Position numbers and translations under genes: made by a program. DNA of 64,000 bases from Natrinema marinum (lineage in GTDB: Archaea > Halobacteriota > Halobacteria > Halobacteriales > Natrialbaceae). The stretch spans positions 2,418,001 to 2,482,000 of the forward strand of contig NZ_CP100763.1 in assembly GCF_024296685.1 (NCBI RefSeq). The letters are read 5' to 3'. The notes below the pieces were generated by a model. That model was given only the letters and a program-made list of their open reading frames with translations. It was not told the origin of the DNA and did not search any database. Shown piece after piece: positions 26,274-35,579 of the stretch; the first letter of the stretch is position 1; each line of letters opens with the position of its first letter.

Positions 26274-28985
26274 CTACTCGAGGATGACGACCGCCGACTC
26301 GGTCTCGATCATCTCGCCCTCGCCCGAGTAGGTCCGCTCGAACTCGACCTCGAAGAGGTCGTCCTCGAGTTCCTCGCCGGCGACACGGAGCACGCCCGCG
26401 TCGTCATCGATCTCGTACTCGCCGCTTTCGATCCCGCTGTCGATCTCGCCGACTTTCGAGCCGAATTTTGGGCCGAGCGTCGAGTAGTCGAGGTCGATCG
26501 ACGCCACCTCGGTCGAGATCTCCGGCTGTTCCTCGAGCACTGTCAGCTCCTGGACGTGCATCACGTGCTGGATCGCGTCCTCGAAGCCGTCGACCGGTCC
26601 GTAGACGGCCACCGACTCGAGATCGGCGTTCAGCGGGAGCTGATGCTCGCTCTTGTAGCGTCGCAGCGCGGAGATGACCTCCATGGCGGCCTCGCCGGCC
26701 TCGAGGTCGGCCTCGTACCCCTGCGGGGCGGGCCAGTCGCGCGTGTGAATGCTGTCGAGTCCACCGGCGGCTCGCGGCTCGCCCTGCTCACCGCTCGACC
26801 CTTCCGAGGCGCGTAGCGCCTCGCTATCCGCGTACACCGCTTGCCAGATCTCCTCGGTGACGTGGGGCAGGAACGGCGCCCACAGCTCGAGGAAGGTTCG
26901 ATGCGCGGTCCGCAAGGCGTACTGGGTCGAGGGCTCGTCCTCGCGGGTCTTGGCGATCTCGAGGTAGTCGTCACAGAAGGTGTTCCAGAAGAACGTCCGC
27001 AGGCGGTCGCGGGCCTTCGCGAACTCGTAGGCCTCGAAGTGGTCGGTCAGATCGGCGACGGCGTCGTCGAGTTCCGCGAGCAGCCAGCGGTCGATCGCCT
27101 CGAGTTCGTCGGGCTCGTCGGGGTCAGCGGGCGCGAGCGTGTCGACCAGCTTCGAGGCGTTCCAGAGCTTGCGCAGGAGCTTTTCGCCTGCCGTCAGGTC
27201 CTTCTCCTGATAGGGGAAGTCGTCGCCGACGGCGGCGCTGGCCGCCCAGAAGCGGACCGCGTCGACGGGGTACTCCGCGAGCACCTCGTCGGGTTCGACG
27301 ACGTTGCCCCGCGACTTGGACATCTTCTCGCGATTCTCGTCCAAGACGTGGCCGTTGATCATCGTCGCGTCGAAGGGCACCTCGCCGGTGTGCTCGTAGC
27401 ACTTGACGACGGTGTGGAACAGCCAGAAGGAGATGATGTCGTGACCCTGCGGGCGCAGATCGAACGGGTAGAGCTCGGGGTTGTCCATCGTGAACTCCTC
27501 GCTCTCTGCGTCCCAGTCCCAGCCGGCGTTGATCAGCGGGGTCAGCGAGGACGTGGCCCAGGTGTCGAAGACGTCCTCCTCGGCCTCGAACTCGTCGCCG
27601 CCGCACTCGGGACAGCTCTCGACCGGCGGCTCGTCGCTCAGGGGATCGACCGGCAGGTCCTCGCGCTCGGCCATGACTTCCTGATCGCAGTCCGCACAGT
27701 ACCAGACCGGGAACGGAATGCCCGAGTCGCGCTGGCGGGAGATCAGCCAGTCCCACTCTAGCCCTTCGATCCAGTGGCGGTACCTGGTAAACATCTTCTC
27801 GGGGTACCAGTCCATCTCCCGGCCGGCCTCGAGGTACTCCTCTTTGTGGTCTAAGATCTCGACGTACCACTGCTTGGAGACGCGGAACTCGACGGGGGTG
27901 TCACAGCGCTCGTGGACCTGCACCGTATGCGAAATTTCCCAGCGGTCGCGCAGGTAGCCTCCGTCGTCTAAGTCCTCGACGATGGCCTCGCGGGCCTCCT
28001 CGGTGGACATACCCTCGTAGTCGCCGGCGAGGTCGGTCATCGTCGCGGACTCGTCGATGGCAACCCGCAGCGGCAGGTCGTGGGCCTGGTACCACTCGAT
28101 GTCCTTCTGGTCGCCGAAAGTACAGCACATGACGATCCCGCTGCCTTTCTCCATGTCGACGCGCTCGTCCTCGATGATCGGCACCTCGTGGCCGAACAGC
28201 GGAATTCGGGCGGTCTCACCGACGAGATCCCGATTGTCCTCGTCGTCGGGGTGGACGAAGACGGAGACGCAGGCCGGAATCAGTTCGGGACGGGTCGTCG
28301 AGATGACGAACTCCTCGCGCGGTGCGTCCGAGCCCACGAGCTCGAACGCGATGTCGTTGAAGTGCGAGCCGCGTTCGTCGTCCTCGGTTTCGACCTGCGA
28401 GATCGCCGTTTCACACTCCGGGCACCAGATCGCGGGCGCCTTCTTTCGGTACTCCCGGCCCTTCTCGTGGAGATCGAGGAAGGACAGTTGCGAGATCCGC
28501 TGAACCCGAGGTTCGATCGTCTTGTAGGTGTTGTTCCAGTCGATCGAAGTGCCAAGCGCCTGCATCTTGCGGGTGAAGTCGGCCTCGTAGTCCGCACAGA
28601 CCTCTCGACAGCGTTCCTGAAATTCTCGGCGCTCGTAGTCCTGATGGCGGATATCCAGTTCCTTCTCCGTCAGTCGCTCGCTTGCGATTCCGTTGTCGTC
28701 GTAGCCGAACGGAAAGAGCACGGCGCCGTCGGCCATCCGCTGGAATCGTGCAGCGAAGTCCTGCAGCGTCGAGCCGTAGAGGTGACCCATGTGCAGGCTC
28801 CCCGAGACCGTCGGCGGCGGCGTATCGATCGCGTAGACGGTGTTGGGATCTCGCTTTTCATCACCCTCGTAGGCGTAGATGTCCTCGTCGATCCAGCGCT
28901 GTTGCCAGCGCGATTCGACGGCCTCGGGGTCGTAGCCACCCTCGAGGCTGGGTTCGTCGTCTCGCTCTGGCGAGTCCATACTCAT
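26274..28985 (-). CDS. valS: Valyl-tRNA synthetase
   Basis: A 903-residue class I aminoacyl-tRNA synthetase charging tRNA-Val. The signature HIGH-type motif is GSLHMGHLYG (about 60-69), the KMSKS motif is KMSKSRGNVVEPDEVL (about 560), and the editing domain between them includes the ISTTRPELIPACV block expected for ValRS. Zinc-type cysteine pairs occur at WCPECE and YCADCD/CPECGG. The archaeal C-terminal anticodon domain is full length. The start MSMDSPERDDEPS is acidic and either of its first two methionines is possible. Confidence 0.97.
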   Translation of the reverse strand: MSMDSPERDDEPSLEGGYDPEAVESRWQQRWIDEDIYAYEGDEKRDPNTVYAIDTPPPTVSGSLHMGHLYGSTLQDFAARFQRMADGAVLFPFGYDDNGIASERLTEKELDIRHQDYERREFQERCREVCADYEADFTRKMQALGTSIDWNNTYKTIEPRVQRISQLSFLDLHEKGREYRKKAPAIWCPECETAISQVETEDDERGSHFNDIAFELVGSDAPREEFVISTTRPELIPACVSVFVHPDDEDNRDLVGETARIPLFGHEVPIIEDERVDMEKGSGIVMCCTFGDQKDIEWYQAHDLPLRVAIDESATMTDLAGDYEGMSTEEAREAIVEDLDDGGYLRDRWEISHTVQVHERCDTPVEFRVSKQWYVEILDHKEEYLEAGREMDWYPEKMFTRYRHWIEGLEWDWLISRQRDSGIPFPVWYCADCDQEVMAEREDLPVDPLSDEPPVESCPECGGDEFEAEEDVFDTWATSSLTPLINAGWDWDAESEEFTMDNPELYPFDLRPQGHDIISFWLFHTVVKCYEHTGEVPFDATMINGHVLDENREKMSKSRGNVVEPDEVLAEYPVDAVRFWAASAAVGDDFPYQEKDLTAGEKLLRKLWNASKLVDTLAPADPDEPDELEAIDRWLLAELDDAVADLTDHFEAYEFAKARDRLRTFFWNTFCDDYLEIAKTREDEPSTQYALRTAHRTFLELWAPFLPHVTEEIWQAVYADSEALRASEGSSGEQGEPRAAGGLDSIHTRDWPAPQGYEADLEAGEAAMEVISALRRYKSEHQLPLNADLESVAVYGPVDGFEDAIQHVMHVQELTVLEEQPEISTEVASIDLDYSTLGPKFGSKVGEIDSGIESGEYEIDDDAGVLRVAGEELEDDLFEVEFERTYSGEGEMIETESAVVILE

Positions 28986-29559
28986 GCTCTCACCGCCCGT
29001 CGCGGGCGTCGTCGGTACATCGTCCGTCCGTATCGTTGACTATCGTCCATAGAGCGGTCGTTGTGCTGTGAATGCTGGTCGGCGACAATACATCCGTCGA
29101 ATCGGGGTTGGGAAACAGGGCTACAGGGCCCCTACGAAAACGGTGCCACGGGGCTCCCCACGGCGGACGAACGCGACCGTCCCGGAGACCGGCATACTCG
29201 TCACTTGGCCCGGCAACCCTGATAGCAGTTTCGTCGTCGCACCGGTGGGTCGACGACACGCTGCGCGTGACGGACTGCCGAGGCCCGTCGCCCGCAGCGC
29301 GATGGCCATCGAAGCGACGCGGCGCGTGGAGCACTGCGACCGGTGGGGTTTTATGTCGGGCGGAGAGAGCGGAACGTAGACGGCACGGTCAGGCAGCACC
29401 TTTCAACTCACGTGGTTTCCACGTGTGGTCACCGCTGACTGACCTACACCGTCGTTCTACTACTCGCGAGCCGCTGCTATCGTCGCTCAGACGAGTCCGT
29501 CCCGGACAGCACACACGTGGGCAAGCGCTGTCGCTCGAATTGCCGTTCGTGCACCCGAC
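28986..29559. other. 574-bp gap without a recognisable gene
   Basis: Between valS (starting leftward) and the stop of the CARF-type regulator gene. Reading frames here are short, overlapping and of poor codon quality. It must hold the valS promoter near 29000-29060. The only clear structure is the perfect inverted repeat CACGTGG-TTT-CCACGTG at 29409-29425. No tRNA, T-box-like leader or conserved RNA is recognised. Confidence 0.6.
29409..29425. repeat. 7-bp inverted repeat, TTT loop
   Basis: CACGTGG (29409-29415) and CCACGTG (29419-29425) are exact complements around TTT. It lies about 135 bases past the stop codon of the CARF-type gene read on the minus strand. This may be too far downstream for a simple terminator, and a protein-binding site is equally possible. 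Confidence 0.6.
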
Positions 29560-30462
29560 TCAGTTCTCGGTATCGTCGGAGTGGGCTCGTACCCATAGTT
29601 CGCCGATCCGCGACAGCCGCGTCCGATAGGATTTCCCGTGTTCTTCGCGTTCGATGTAGCCCTTCCCACCCGGTCCAAGCCGATCGACGTTGTAGATGAC
29701 CTTCGACCGGAAGCTGTCGGTGTACTCCTCGTTGAGTTCGCGGGCCAGCGATTCGGCCAGTTCCGAGACGGAGTCGAACTCACCGTCCTCGCCGAGTTTG
29801 TACAGAATGAGTTCCTCGAACGGTTTGACGTTCGAGAAGGAGGCGACCGGCAACTCGACGATGTGTTTCCCGTCGATCTCCTTCGCGCCGATCGTCGTCC
29901 CGCGCTCGTCGAACTCGTCTAACAGGTTGCGCGCGCTCTCGAGGCGGTCCGTCACCCGGTCGTTCTCGAGTCCGTCGTCCGCGCTCTGGAGGTCCTCGAG
30001 CAGCGCGATCTGCTCGCGCAGTTCTTCGGCGAGTTCGGTCTCTAAGTACTTCTCGGGGGCGGTGTAGTAGGTGTGGATCCCCTCGCGGTCCTCCTGGCGT
30101 TCGACCATCAGCGAGTGGGCGGCGGTCGCAAAGGCGAAGCTCACGGTCCGGGGCATCGCGGCGACGTTGACCCAGACCTCGTTGCCCCGGTCGAGTTCGA
30201 CGGTGATGAGATCGTAGGCCTGCTCGAAGGCCTCGTCGTAGTCGTAGACATCCTCAAGGACGAACCGCTCGGTTTCGGCTCCGAGCAGATTCTTGAAGTC
30301 CGTCTCGAGCTTCCGCGAGATGTGCCGAGAGTACTCGACGTTGGCCTCGCTGCCGACGGCCCCCTCGAGTAAGATGACGCTGTCGACGTCGATTTGATCG
30401 CGCACCAGCGGCGCGATCAGCCGGTCGTAGTCGAAGCCGACCGGGACGATGTGAGTTTGCAT
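29560..30462 (-). CDS. CARF-type (DUF6293, HFX_2341-like) transcriptional regulator
   Basis: A 300-residue cytoplasmic protein. The N-terminal 150 residues start MQTHIVPVGFDYDRLIAPLV and have Rossmann-like alternation with NVAAMPRTVSFAFATAAHSL, the pattern of DUF6293, a family related to CARF ligand-binding domains. Residues about 205-290 form a winged helix (VKPFEELILYKLGEDG; FRSKVIYNVDRLGPGGKGYIER). CARF domains bind cyclic oligonucleotides or nucleotide-like signals in CRISPR and other stress systems. No cas gene or CRISPR array is near, so it may answer to another nucleotide signal. The ligand is unknown. Confidence 0.88.
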   Translation of the reverse strand: MQTHIVPVGFDYDRLIAPLVRDQIDVDSVILLEGAVGSEANVEYSRHISRKLETDFKNLLGAETERFVLEDVYDYDEAFEQAYDLITVELDRGNEVWVNVAAMPRTVSFAFATAAHSLMVERQEDREGIHTYYTAPEKYLETELAEELREQIALLEDLQSADDGLENDRVTDRLESARNLLDEFDERGTTIGAKEIDGKHIVELPVASFSNVKPFEELILYKLGEDGEFDSVSELAESLARELNEEYTDSFRSKVIYNVDRLGPGGKGYIEREEHGKSYRTRLSRIGELWVRAHSDDTEN

Positions 30463-30512
30463 GGTCGACAGTTAGTCGGAGCCGTTACAAAACCACCGAG
30501 TCGACGGCCCGC

Positions 30513-30740
30513 TCACTCGACGAGCGGCATGACGATGCCGAACAGGAACGGGGAGGTAAAGCCGACGGCAAATCCGACGATCGTCAGCGCGAAAAGCAGC
30601 GTGTTCTCCCACTGCGGGAGCGAGCCGAACATCGCGTGGCCGACGAGTTCGCCGCCGGTGCCGACGACGAACAGCGCGAGCCCGAGGAAGAATCCCGCCT
30701 TCGCCAATTCGGGGTAATCGCGGCCGCTGTAGTGTGCCAT
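30513..30740 (-). CDS. Small haloarchaeal membrane protein
   Basis: A 75-residue protein MAHYSGRDYPELAKAGFFLG with two or three hydrophobic spans (FFLGLALFVVGTGGELVGHAM and LLFALTIVGFAVGFTSPFLFGIV). The SGRDYP start and GELVGHAMFG are, in my recollection, conserved in a small haloarchaeal family of unknown function. It lies between the Mqo-like gene and the CARF-type gene, same direction as both. Confidence 0.8.
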   Translation of the reverse strand: MAHYSGRDYPELAKAGFFLGLALFVVGTGGELVGHAMFGSLPQWENTLLFALTIVGFAVGFTSPFLFGIVMPLVE

Positions 30741-30816
30741 ATCGGCTCGTCAATCGTCGACTCGGTAATAGTTTCGATCTCGTCGAAAAGCGCGTGCAAC
30801 GGAGAACAGCTCTCCG

Positions 30817-32157
30817 TCAGTTCGCGCGCGGGAAGTTCCCGATCGTCTCCTCGCGGAACGCCGACTCGTCGAACTCGTACTCGTCGCCGAGGAACTCGAG
30901 CAGCGTGTGGGTGTCACGCATCGCGTTCTTGAGACAGGTCGAGGCGCCCGGCGACGGCGTGATGTTGAAGATGATGTCGTCACCGACGATCTTGGCCTCG
31001 CCCATGTCAAGGGACTTGTTCTTCGTGTCGACGATCTGGGGTCGGACGCCGCCGTAGCCCTTCGCGCGCTCGATGTCGTCGAGTTCGACGCTCGGGACGA
31101 CCTTCTGGACGTGCGGGAGGAACTGCTTCGGGCCGACCTCGGGGAGGTCGTAGACGAGGTTCCGGAGGACGTAGGGCAGCAGAATGCGGTCCGAGAGGAT
31201 GTTGGCGTAGCTCAGGAACGCCGCCGCGTTCAGCCCGAAGACGTCGAGGAAGTCGGTGACGGTCGAGATGCGGCCGCGCTCGAGGGCCGGGACGAGCTTC
31301 GCGGTCGGGCCAAAGCGCGTGATGCTGTCGTCGTGGACGTCCGCGTCGCCGTGGACGGCCGCGAAGGGCAGCTTCTTCATCTGGAGCGTGTAGACCTTCC
31401 CGTTCAGGAGGTCGTCGGCGAGGAAGAAGCTCCCGGCGACGGGGAGCAAGACCTTGTCCTGGCCGTAGCCGAGTTCCTTCGCGATCTGGAGGCTGTGCGA
31501 GCCGGCGGCGACGACGGTCGCGTCGCAGTCGAACCGGCCGGCACTCGTTTCGATCGTGTAACCCTCGAGCGTCGGCGTGATATCTTTTACCTTCGTCCCG
31601 GTGAAAACGTCGACGTGGGCTTCCTCGCGTGCCTCATCAACAAACGATTTCGTCGTCTCGCCGTAGTCGACGACGTAGCCGTCGGAGGTCTGCAAGGCGA
31701 GCATATCCTTCGAGGGATCGCGGCCCTCGACGACCTTCGGCTCGATCTCGGCGATCTCCTCGCGGCCGATCGGCTCCAGCTTCGGGAAGAGGTCGCCGAA
31801 GCCTTCGTCGTCGTAGCGCTGCTCCAGCTTGTCGACTTCCTCGTCGCCGACACCGAGGACCATCTTGCTGCGCTTTGCGTGCATCTCCCGATCGGGGTCG
31901 TGGTTCTCGAGGTAGCCGGCGAGGAGCTCCGCACCCTCTTTGACCTCCTCGGCTTTCTCGAGGGTGTAGTTGGTCTCGATGTCCCCGAAGTGGAGGGTCT
32001 GAGAGTTGTTCGTGTGATGGGAGTTGATCGCCGCGATCTCGGCTTCCTTCTCGATCAGTGCGATGGATTCGATGTCGGTAAACTTCGCAGTGGTGTACAG
32101 GAGAGACGCACCACTGATTCCGCCACCGACGATAACGAGGTCATACTTGCCAGACAT
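30817..32157 (-). CDS. FAD-dependent oxidoreductase of the malate:quinone oxidoreductase family
   Basis: A 446-residue flavoprotein. The FAD-binding motif GGGISGASLLYTTA is at residues 11-24, and HHTNNSQTLHFGDIETNYT matches the substrate-site region of Mqo-type enzymes. FNITPSPGASTCLKNAM near the C-terminus is the second family block. Membrane-associated Mqo oxidises malate to oxaloacetate and passes electrons to menaquinone. The haloarchaeal branch is divergent, so another 2-hydroxy acid (for example L-2-hydroxyglutarate) is possible. Start MSGKYDLVIVG is clear. Confidence 0.85.
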   Translation of the reverse strand: MSGKYDLVIVGGGISGASLLYTTAKFTDIESIALIEKEAEIAAINSHHTNNSQTLHFGDIETNYTLEKAEEVKEGAELLAGYLENHDPDREMHAKRSKMVLGVGDEEVDKLEQRYDDEGFGDLFPKLEPIGREEIAEIEPKVVEGRDPSKDMLALQTSDGYVVDYGETTKSFVDEAREEAHVDVFTGTKVKDITPTLEGYTIETSAGRFDCDATVVAAGSHSLQIAKELGYGQDKVLLPVAGSFFLADDLLNGKVYTLQMKKLPFAAVHGDADVHDDSITRFGPTAKLVPALERGRISTVTDFLDVFGLNAAAFLSYANILSDRILLPYVLRNLVYDLPEVGPKQFLPHVQKVVPSVELDDIERAKGYGGVRPQIVDTKNKSLDMGEAKIVGDDIIFNITPSPGASTCLKNAMRDTHTLLEFLGDEYEFDESAFREETIGNFPRAN

Positions 32158-32247
32158 GGTGGTTCTGAAAGGGTGTCATCTGAACCGCTCGACTCCAGAC
32201 AGATAACTCATCTTCTTTGCTGCCGATCCAGGCGATCAACGAACCGG

Positions 32248-32901
32248 CTATCGACGATCGCCGCCCGACTCGAGCGAGAGCCCCCGAAACAGGTCGACGA
32301 TCCGTTCGCGATCCCGGGCCGGATCGACATCGAGGGCGGCCGCGAGCAGGTCCGCTCCGTCGGGGGCCTCGAGCGGGAGGAGACCCCCGGCCACGACGTA
32401 CGCCTCACCGGCGGGCCAGACGGCCACGTGGGCTTCGGCGTCGATCGTCGCCGACGCGGTCTCACCGCTGGCGACATCGGTGTCGTCGGGCGCGTTCGCC
32501 GAATCGATCGGATACCCGACCTCGAGCACGGAGAGGTGGCCGACGGCCCCGTCCGGTCGGTCGATGTACTCGCTAGCGCGCTCTCCGCGGACCCCGATCC
32601 CGTCGTCCGCAAGGGTCTCGACGACACCCTCGCGGGCCTTCGGGGCGGCGACCTCGAGCGCCTCGGTCGGATCGAGGCCGATCGCCTCGAGCGAGGGGGC
32701 AATGCGCACGTCGACGGTGAACAGCGATCGGACCGGCACGTCGCCGTCTGCGCGGAGTCGCTCCGCGGCGTCGGCGGTCGGCCGGTGTTCGAAGACGCTC
32801 GTCTCGGCGGTGATCGTCGCCAGCGAGAGGGAACGGTCGTCGGTCCGGCGCGTGACGCGACGCCAGTCGTCGGTGATCGCCGGCGGGAGGTCGATGGCCA
32901 T
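32248..32901 (-). CDS. Haloarchaeal conserved protein, unknown function
   Basis: A 217-residue soluble protein beginning MAIDLPPAITDDWRRVTRRTD. It contains SLFTVDVRIAPSLEAIG, EALEVAAPKAREGVVE and AVWPAGEAYVVAGGLLPLEAPDGAD, which I recall as conserved in haloarchaeal genomes without an assigned role. The fold appears to be alternating strands and helices. The longer upstream extension to 33006 is of poor quality and would overlap the promoter shared with the divergent MaoC gene. Confidence 0.78.
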   Translation of the reverse strand: MAIDLPPAITDDWRRVTRRTDDRSLSLATITAETSVFEHRPTADAAERLRADGDVPVRSLFTVDVRIAPSLEAIGLDPTEALEVAAPKAREGVVETLADDGIGVRGERASEYIDRPDGAVGHLSVLEVGYPIDSANAPDDTDVASGETASATIDAEAHVAVWPAGEAYVVAGGLLPLEAPDGADLLAAALDVDPARDRERIVDLFRGLSLESGGDRR

Positions 32902-33029
32902 CGTCGCCGGGTACGCGACCGGGGTCGTTGAGGGTGGCGATTCACTGAAAGAGACGGCGGTCGAAGACGGTTTGCGGACTACGTATCCACAGGAACTTTT
33001 TGCCACTAGCTGTGCCAGAAGAGGATGGT

Positions 33030-33488
33030 ATGTCAGACCAAGACAGCCGATATTTCGAGGAGCTGGATGTCGGTGAGGAGTTCGACTGCGGGAGTATCGA
33101 CGTCGAGAAAGCGGAGATGCTCGAGTTCGCCGAGCGATACGACCCGCAACCGTTCCACGTCGACGAGGGGGCCGCGGCGGAATCGATGTACGGCGACCTC
33201 ATCGCGAGCGGTTGGCTGACGTGCGCGCTCACGGCCCGGTTGCTGGTCACGGGCTACATGAACAGGAACGCCACGCTCGGCGGGAATGGGATGGACGAAG
33301 TTCGCTGGCACCAGCCCGTATACGCGGGGGATACTCTGTCGGTTCACGTCGAGCTGGTCGAAAAGGAGGCGGGGGACAATCCGACGTTCGGACACACGAG
33401 GGTAAAGATCACTACGACGAACCAGGACGACAGCATCGTGCTTACGATGTACGGCCTCGGACTGGTCGAAAAGCGCAACGCAGCGTGA
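33030..33488 (+). CDS. MaoC family dehydratase (hot-dog fold)
   Basis: A 152-residue single hot-dog protein. FAERYDPQPFHVDEGAA gives the R-specific enoyl-CoA hydratase dyad (Asp38, His43). LIASGWLTCALTARLLV and NGMDEVRWHQPVYAGDTL are the expected following motifs. It probably hydrates enoyl-CoA intermediates in fatty-acid or polyhydroxyalkanoate metabolism. No polyhydroxyalkanoate synthase is near, so the exact pathway is open. ATG at 33030 is preferred over an upstream in-frame start because the conserved domain begins soon after. Confidence 0.88.
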   Translation: MSDQDSRYFEELDVGEEFDCGSIDVEKAEMLEFAERYDPQPFHVDEGAAAESMYGDLIASGWLTCALTARLLVTGYMNRNATLGGNGMDEVRWHQPVYAGDTLSVHVELVEKEAGDNPTFGHTRVKITTTNQDDSIVLTMYGLGLVEKRNAA

Positions 33489-33562
33489 CCTTCCGGCGCT
33501 TCGGTTTGCGGTCCGCCCCGAGCGCAGAGATCGTAGCACCGATCGTTGGTAGCTGCTGGTGC

Positions 33563-35125
33563 TCAGTCCGCGCCCGACTCCTCGAAGTAGATCGCGCGGC
33601 GCTCGGCGGCCGCCGGCGACGTGACCTGCGAGACGACGACGGTGACGAGCAGACCAAGTCCCATGCCGACGAGGCCGGCCGTCCAGCCGAAATACGATCC
33701 CTGAAACACCGTCGTCACGAGGGCCGTGAGCGGCGTCGTGAATCCACCGACAACGGGAACGACGCTGAACAGTTCGATGAGGGTTACGAGCCACGTTACG
33801 AACAGGGTCACGAGATAGAAGCCCTGACTCACGAGGACGCCCGCGGTGATCCCGGCTCGAGTGGTCCCCCGCCAGTAGAGCGCGAGCAGGACTGGGAGGG
33901 CGAGCTGGGCGAATCCGCTAAAGGCAGCGTCACCGATCTCGAACAGCGTCGCGGGCTGAAACAGGCTGGCGACGAACGCCGCGGTGGCGAAGGCCGCAAC
34001 ACCGCCGCGGGCCAGCAGATCTTCACGGCGATCGGAGAGGTCCCGTTCGACGAACGGGCGGTAGAGATCGCGCGTCATATACGACGACCCGGAGAGCAGC
34101 ATCGAGTCCGAGGAGGACATCATCGCGGCCATCGCGCCCGCGATGACGAGCGCGGCGAACCAGACCGGCGTGTACTCGGCGAGGACGGCCGGGAGGATGT
34201 TTCCGCTCTCGGGCATCGCGACGCCGAGGCCGGCGGCCCACGCGCCGAGCATGAACGCCGGGACGAACAGGAGGACACAGAGGATCGGCCAGAGGGCGAG
34301 CGAGCGTTTGATGACGGTCCGAGAGCCCGCCGCGAAGAATCGTTGGTTAACCTGCGGGAACATCGCGACGCCGAAGCCGATCGTGATCGCCGTCGACAGG
34401 ATCCACGGGACCGTGTAGACGCCGCCGCCGAGCGAGAGGTAGCCGGCGGTGTCGGGGTTGGCGGCGAGCGCCTCGGTCGCCGCGCCGGGGCCGCCCACGG
34501 CCGCGAGGACCCACAGCAGCGCGACCCAGGTCGTGACCAGCATGAACGCGCCCTGCAGCGTGTCGGTCCAGGCGACCCCGCGCATTCCGGCGGCAACGAC
34601 GTAGAGGATCATGAACACGGTGATCAGCCCGGCTCCCGCGGCGTAGGAGATCGCGCCGTTGGTCAGCGCCTCGAGGGCGGTGCCGGCCCCGACCTGCTGG
34701 AGCATGACGTAGGGGAAGAGCCACACCAGACTGACGCCGGCGACGAGCCCACGCAGGTACCGCGAGCCGAAGCGGTCGCCGAGCATTTCGCCGAGCGTGA
34801 CGTAGCCGTATCGCTGGCCCAGCAGCCACTGCTTGTAGCCGATGACGTACCAGAGGATGGCGAAGATGACCCCGTCCATCAGCCCCATGACGAGAATCCA
34901 CTCGGGGCCCTGCGCGTAGGCGATGTTCGGTCCCGCGAAGAAGGTAAACGCCGACAGGAGCGTCGCGAAGGTCGTGAACAGCAAGACGACCGTCCCGAGA
35001 GTGCGACTCGCGAGGTAGAAATCCTCGGCGGTGCGGTCGGTCAGCCGGTAGGCGACCAGCCCGACCGCGAGCGCGATCAGGAGATAGCCGACGATGATCG
35101 ACAGCTGAATCGCGACCGCGTTCAC
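33563..35125 (-). CDS. Sodium:solute symporter (SSS family)
   Basis: A 520-residue membrane transporter with about 13 spans. DFYLASRTLG after TM1 and GPNIAYAQGPEWILVMG, followed by YVTLGEMLGDRFGSRYLRG, are the SSS signature area; AAMMSSSDSMLLSGSSY in the middle is the sodium-binding region. It uses the sodium gradient to import an organic solute such as a carboxylate, proline or pantothenate; the exact one cannot be told. Its ATG overlaps the stop of the DUF3311 gene by 4 bp, the standard pairing for this SSS subgroup. Confidence 0.93.
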   Translation of the reverse strand: MNAVAIQLSIIVGYLLIALAVGLVAYRLTDRTAEDFYLASRTLGTVVLLFTTFATLLSAFTFFAGPNIAYAQGPEWILVMGLMDGVIFAILWYVIGYKQWLLGQRYGYVTLGEMLGDRFGSRYLRGLVAGVSLVWLFPYVMLQQVGAGTALEALTNGAISYAAGAGLITVFMILYVVAAGMRGVAWTDTLQGAFMLVTTWVALLWVLAAVGGPGAATEALAANPDTAGYLSLGGGVYTVPWILSTAITIGFGVAMFPQVNQRFFAAGSRTVIKRSLALWPILCVLLFVPAFMLGAWAAGLGVAMPESGNILPAVLAEYTPVWFAALVIAGAMAAMMSSSDSMLLSGSSYMTRDLYRPFVERDLSDRREDLLARGGVAAFATAAFVASLFQPATLFEIGDAAFSGFAQLALPVLLALYWRGTTRAGITAGVLVSQGFYLVTLFVTWLVTLIELFSVVPVVGGFTTPLTALVTTVFQGSYFGWTAGLVGMGLGLLVTVVVSQVTSPAAAERRAIYFEESGAD

Positions 35126-35403
35126 GGCGAGTCACCTCCGGAGCGCGGCCCGCGAGCGCGGTCGGCCGACGGCTCGGGTGCTGCGCTCGAGTCCCCCACG
35201 GCCGGTTCGATACCGACTCCCCAGGCGCGCTGGGCGAACACCCAGAAGACGACCGACGCGAGCCCCATCCAGCCGACGTGCCACCAGAGCCACACCGGCA
35301 GGCCGGCGACGACGGCCGACGACCCCCAGAGGAACCACGGCACCGCGAGCGCGGCGAGAACGATCGCTATCGCGAGCCAGATCCCGGTTTCGTTGCGAGG
35401 CAT
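35122..35403 (-). CDS. DUF3311 small membrane subunit of symporter
   Basis: A 93-residue protein with two spans (WLAIAIVLAALAVPWFLW and LWWHVGWMGLASVVFWVFA) and an acidic-basic tail. DUF3311 proteins are encoded just before SSS transporters and are thought to be accessory subunits. The ATG at 35403 (MPRNETGIW) is used; the upstream extension is promoter. The 4-bp overlap (35122-35125) implies translational coupling with the symporter. Confidence 0.88.
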   Translation of the reverse strand: MPRNETGIWLAIAIVLAALAVPWFLWGSSAVVAGLPVWLWWHVGWMGLASVVFWVFAQRAWGVGIEPAVGDSSAAPEPSADRARGPRSGGDSP

Positions 35404-35579
35404 ACCCGAGCGTTGGGCCCGACGTGGGTAATTCTTACTGTTCGAAGGACGATATCGAAGAGAATAATTCATCAGTTCTGCGACGGGGCCACGTCACGCG
35501 ATTTCCGGTAGCTGAAATCGCTCTTTCACCGAGGAAAAAGGGTATAGGTGTCTGACAGAGAATAGGAATCGAACCCCAC

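Noticed and set aside
30907-32931. A 674-codon plus-strand frame
   Set aside because: It runs antisense over the Mqo-like gene and the 217-residue gene; its translation is Val/Asp/Arg-rich without motifs.
33212-35431. A 739-codon plus-strand frame
   Set aside because: Antisense to the SSS symporter and DUF3311 genes and overlapping MaoC; composition is that of a shadow frame.
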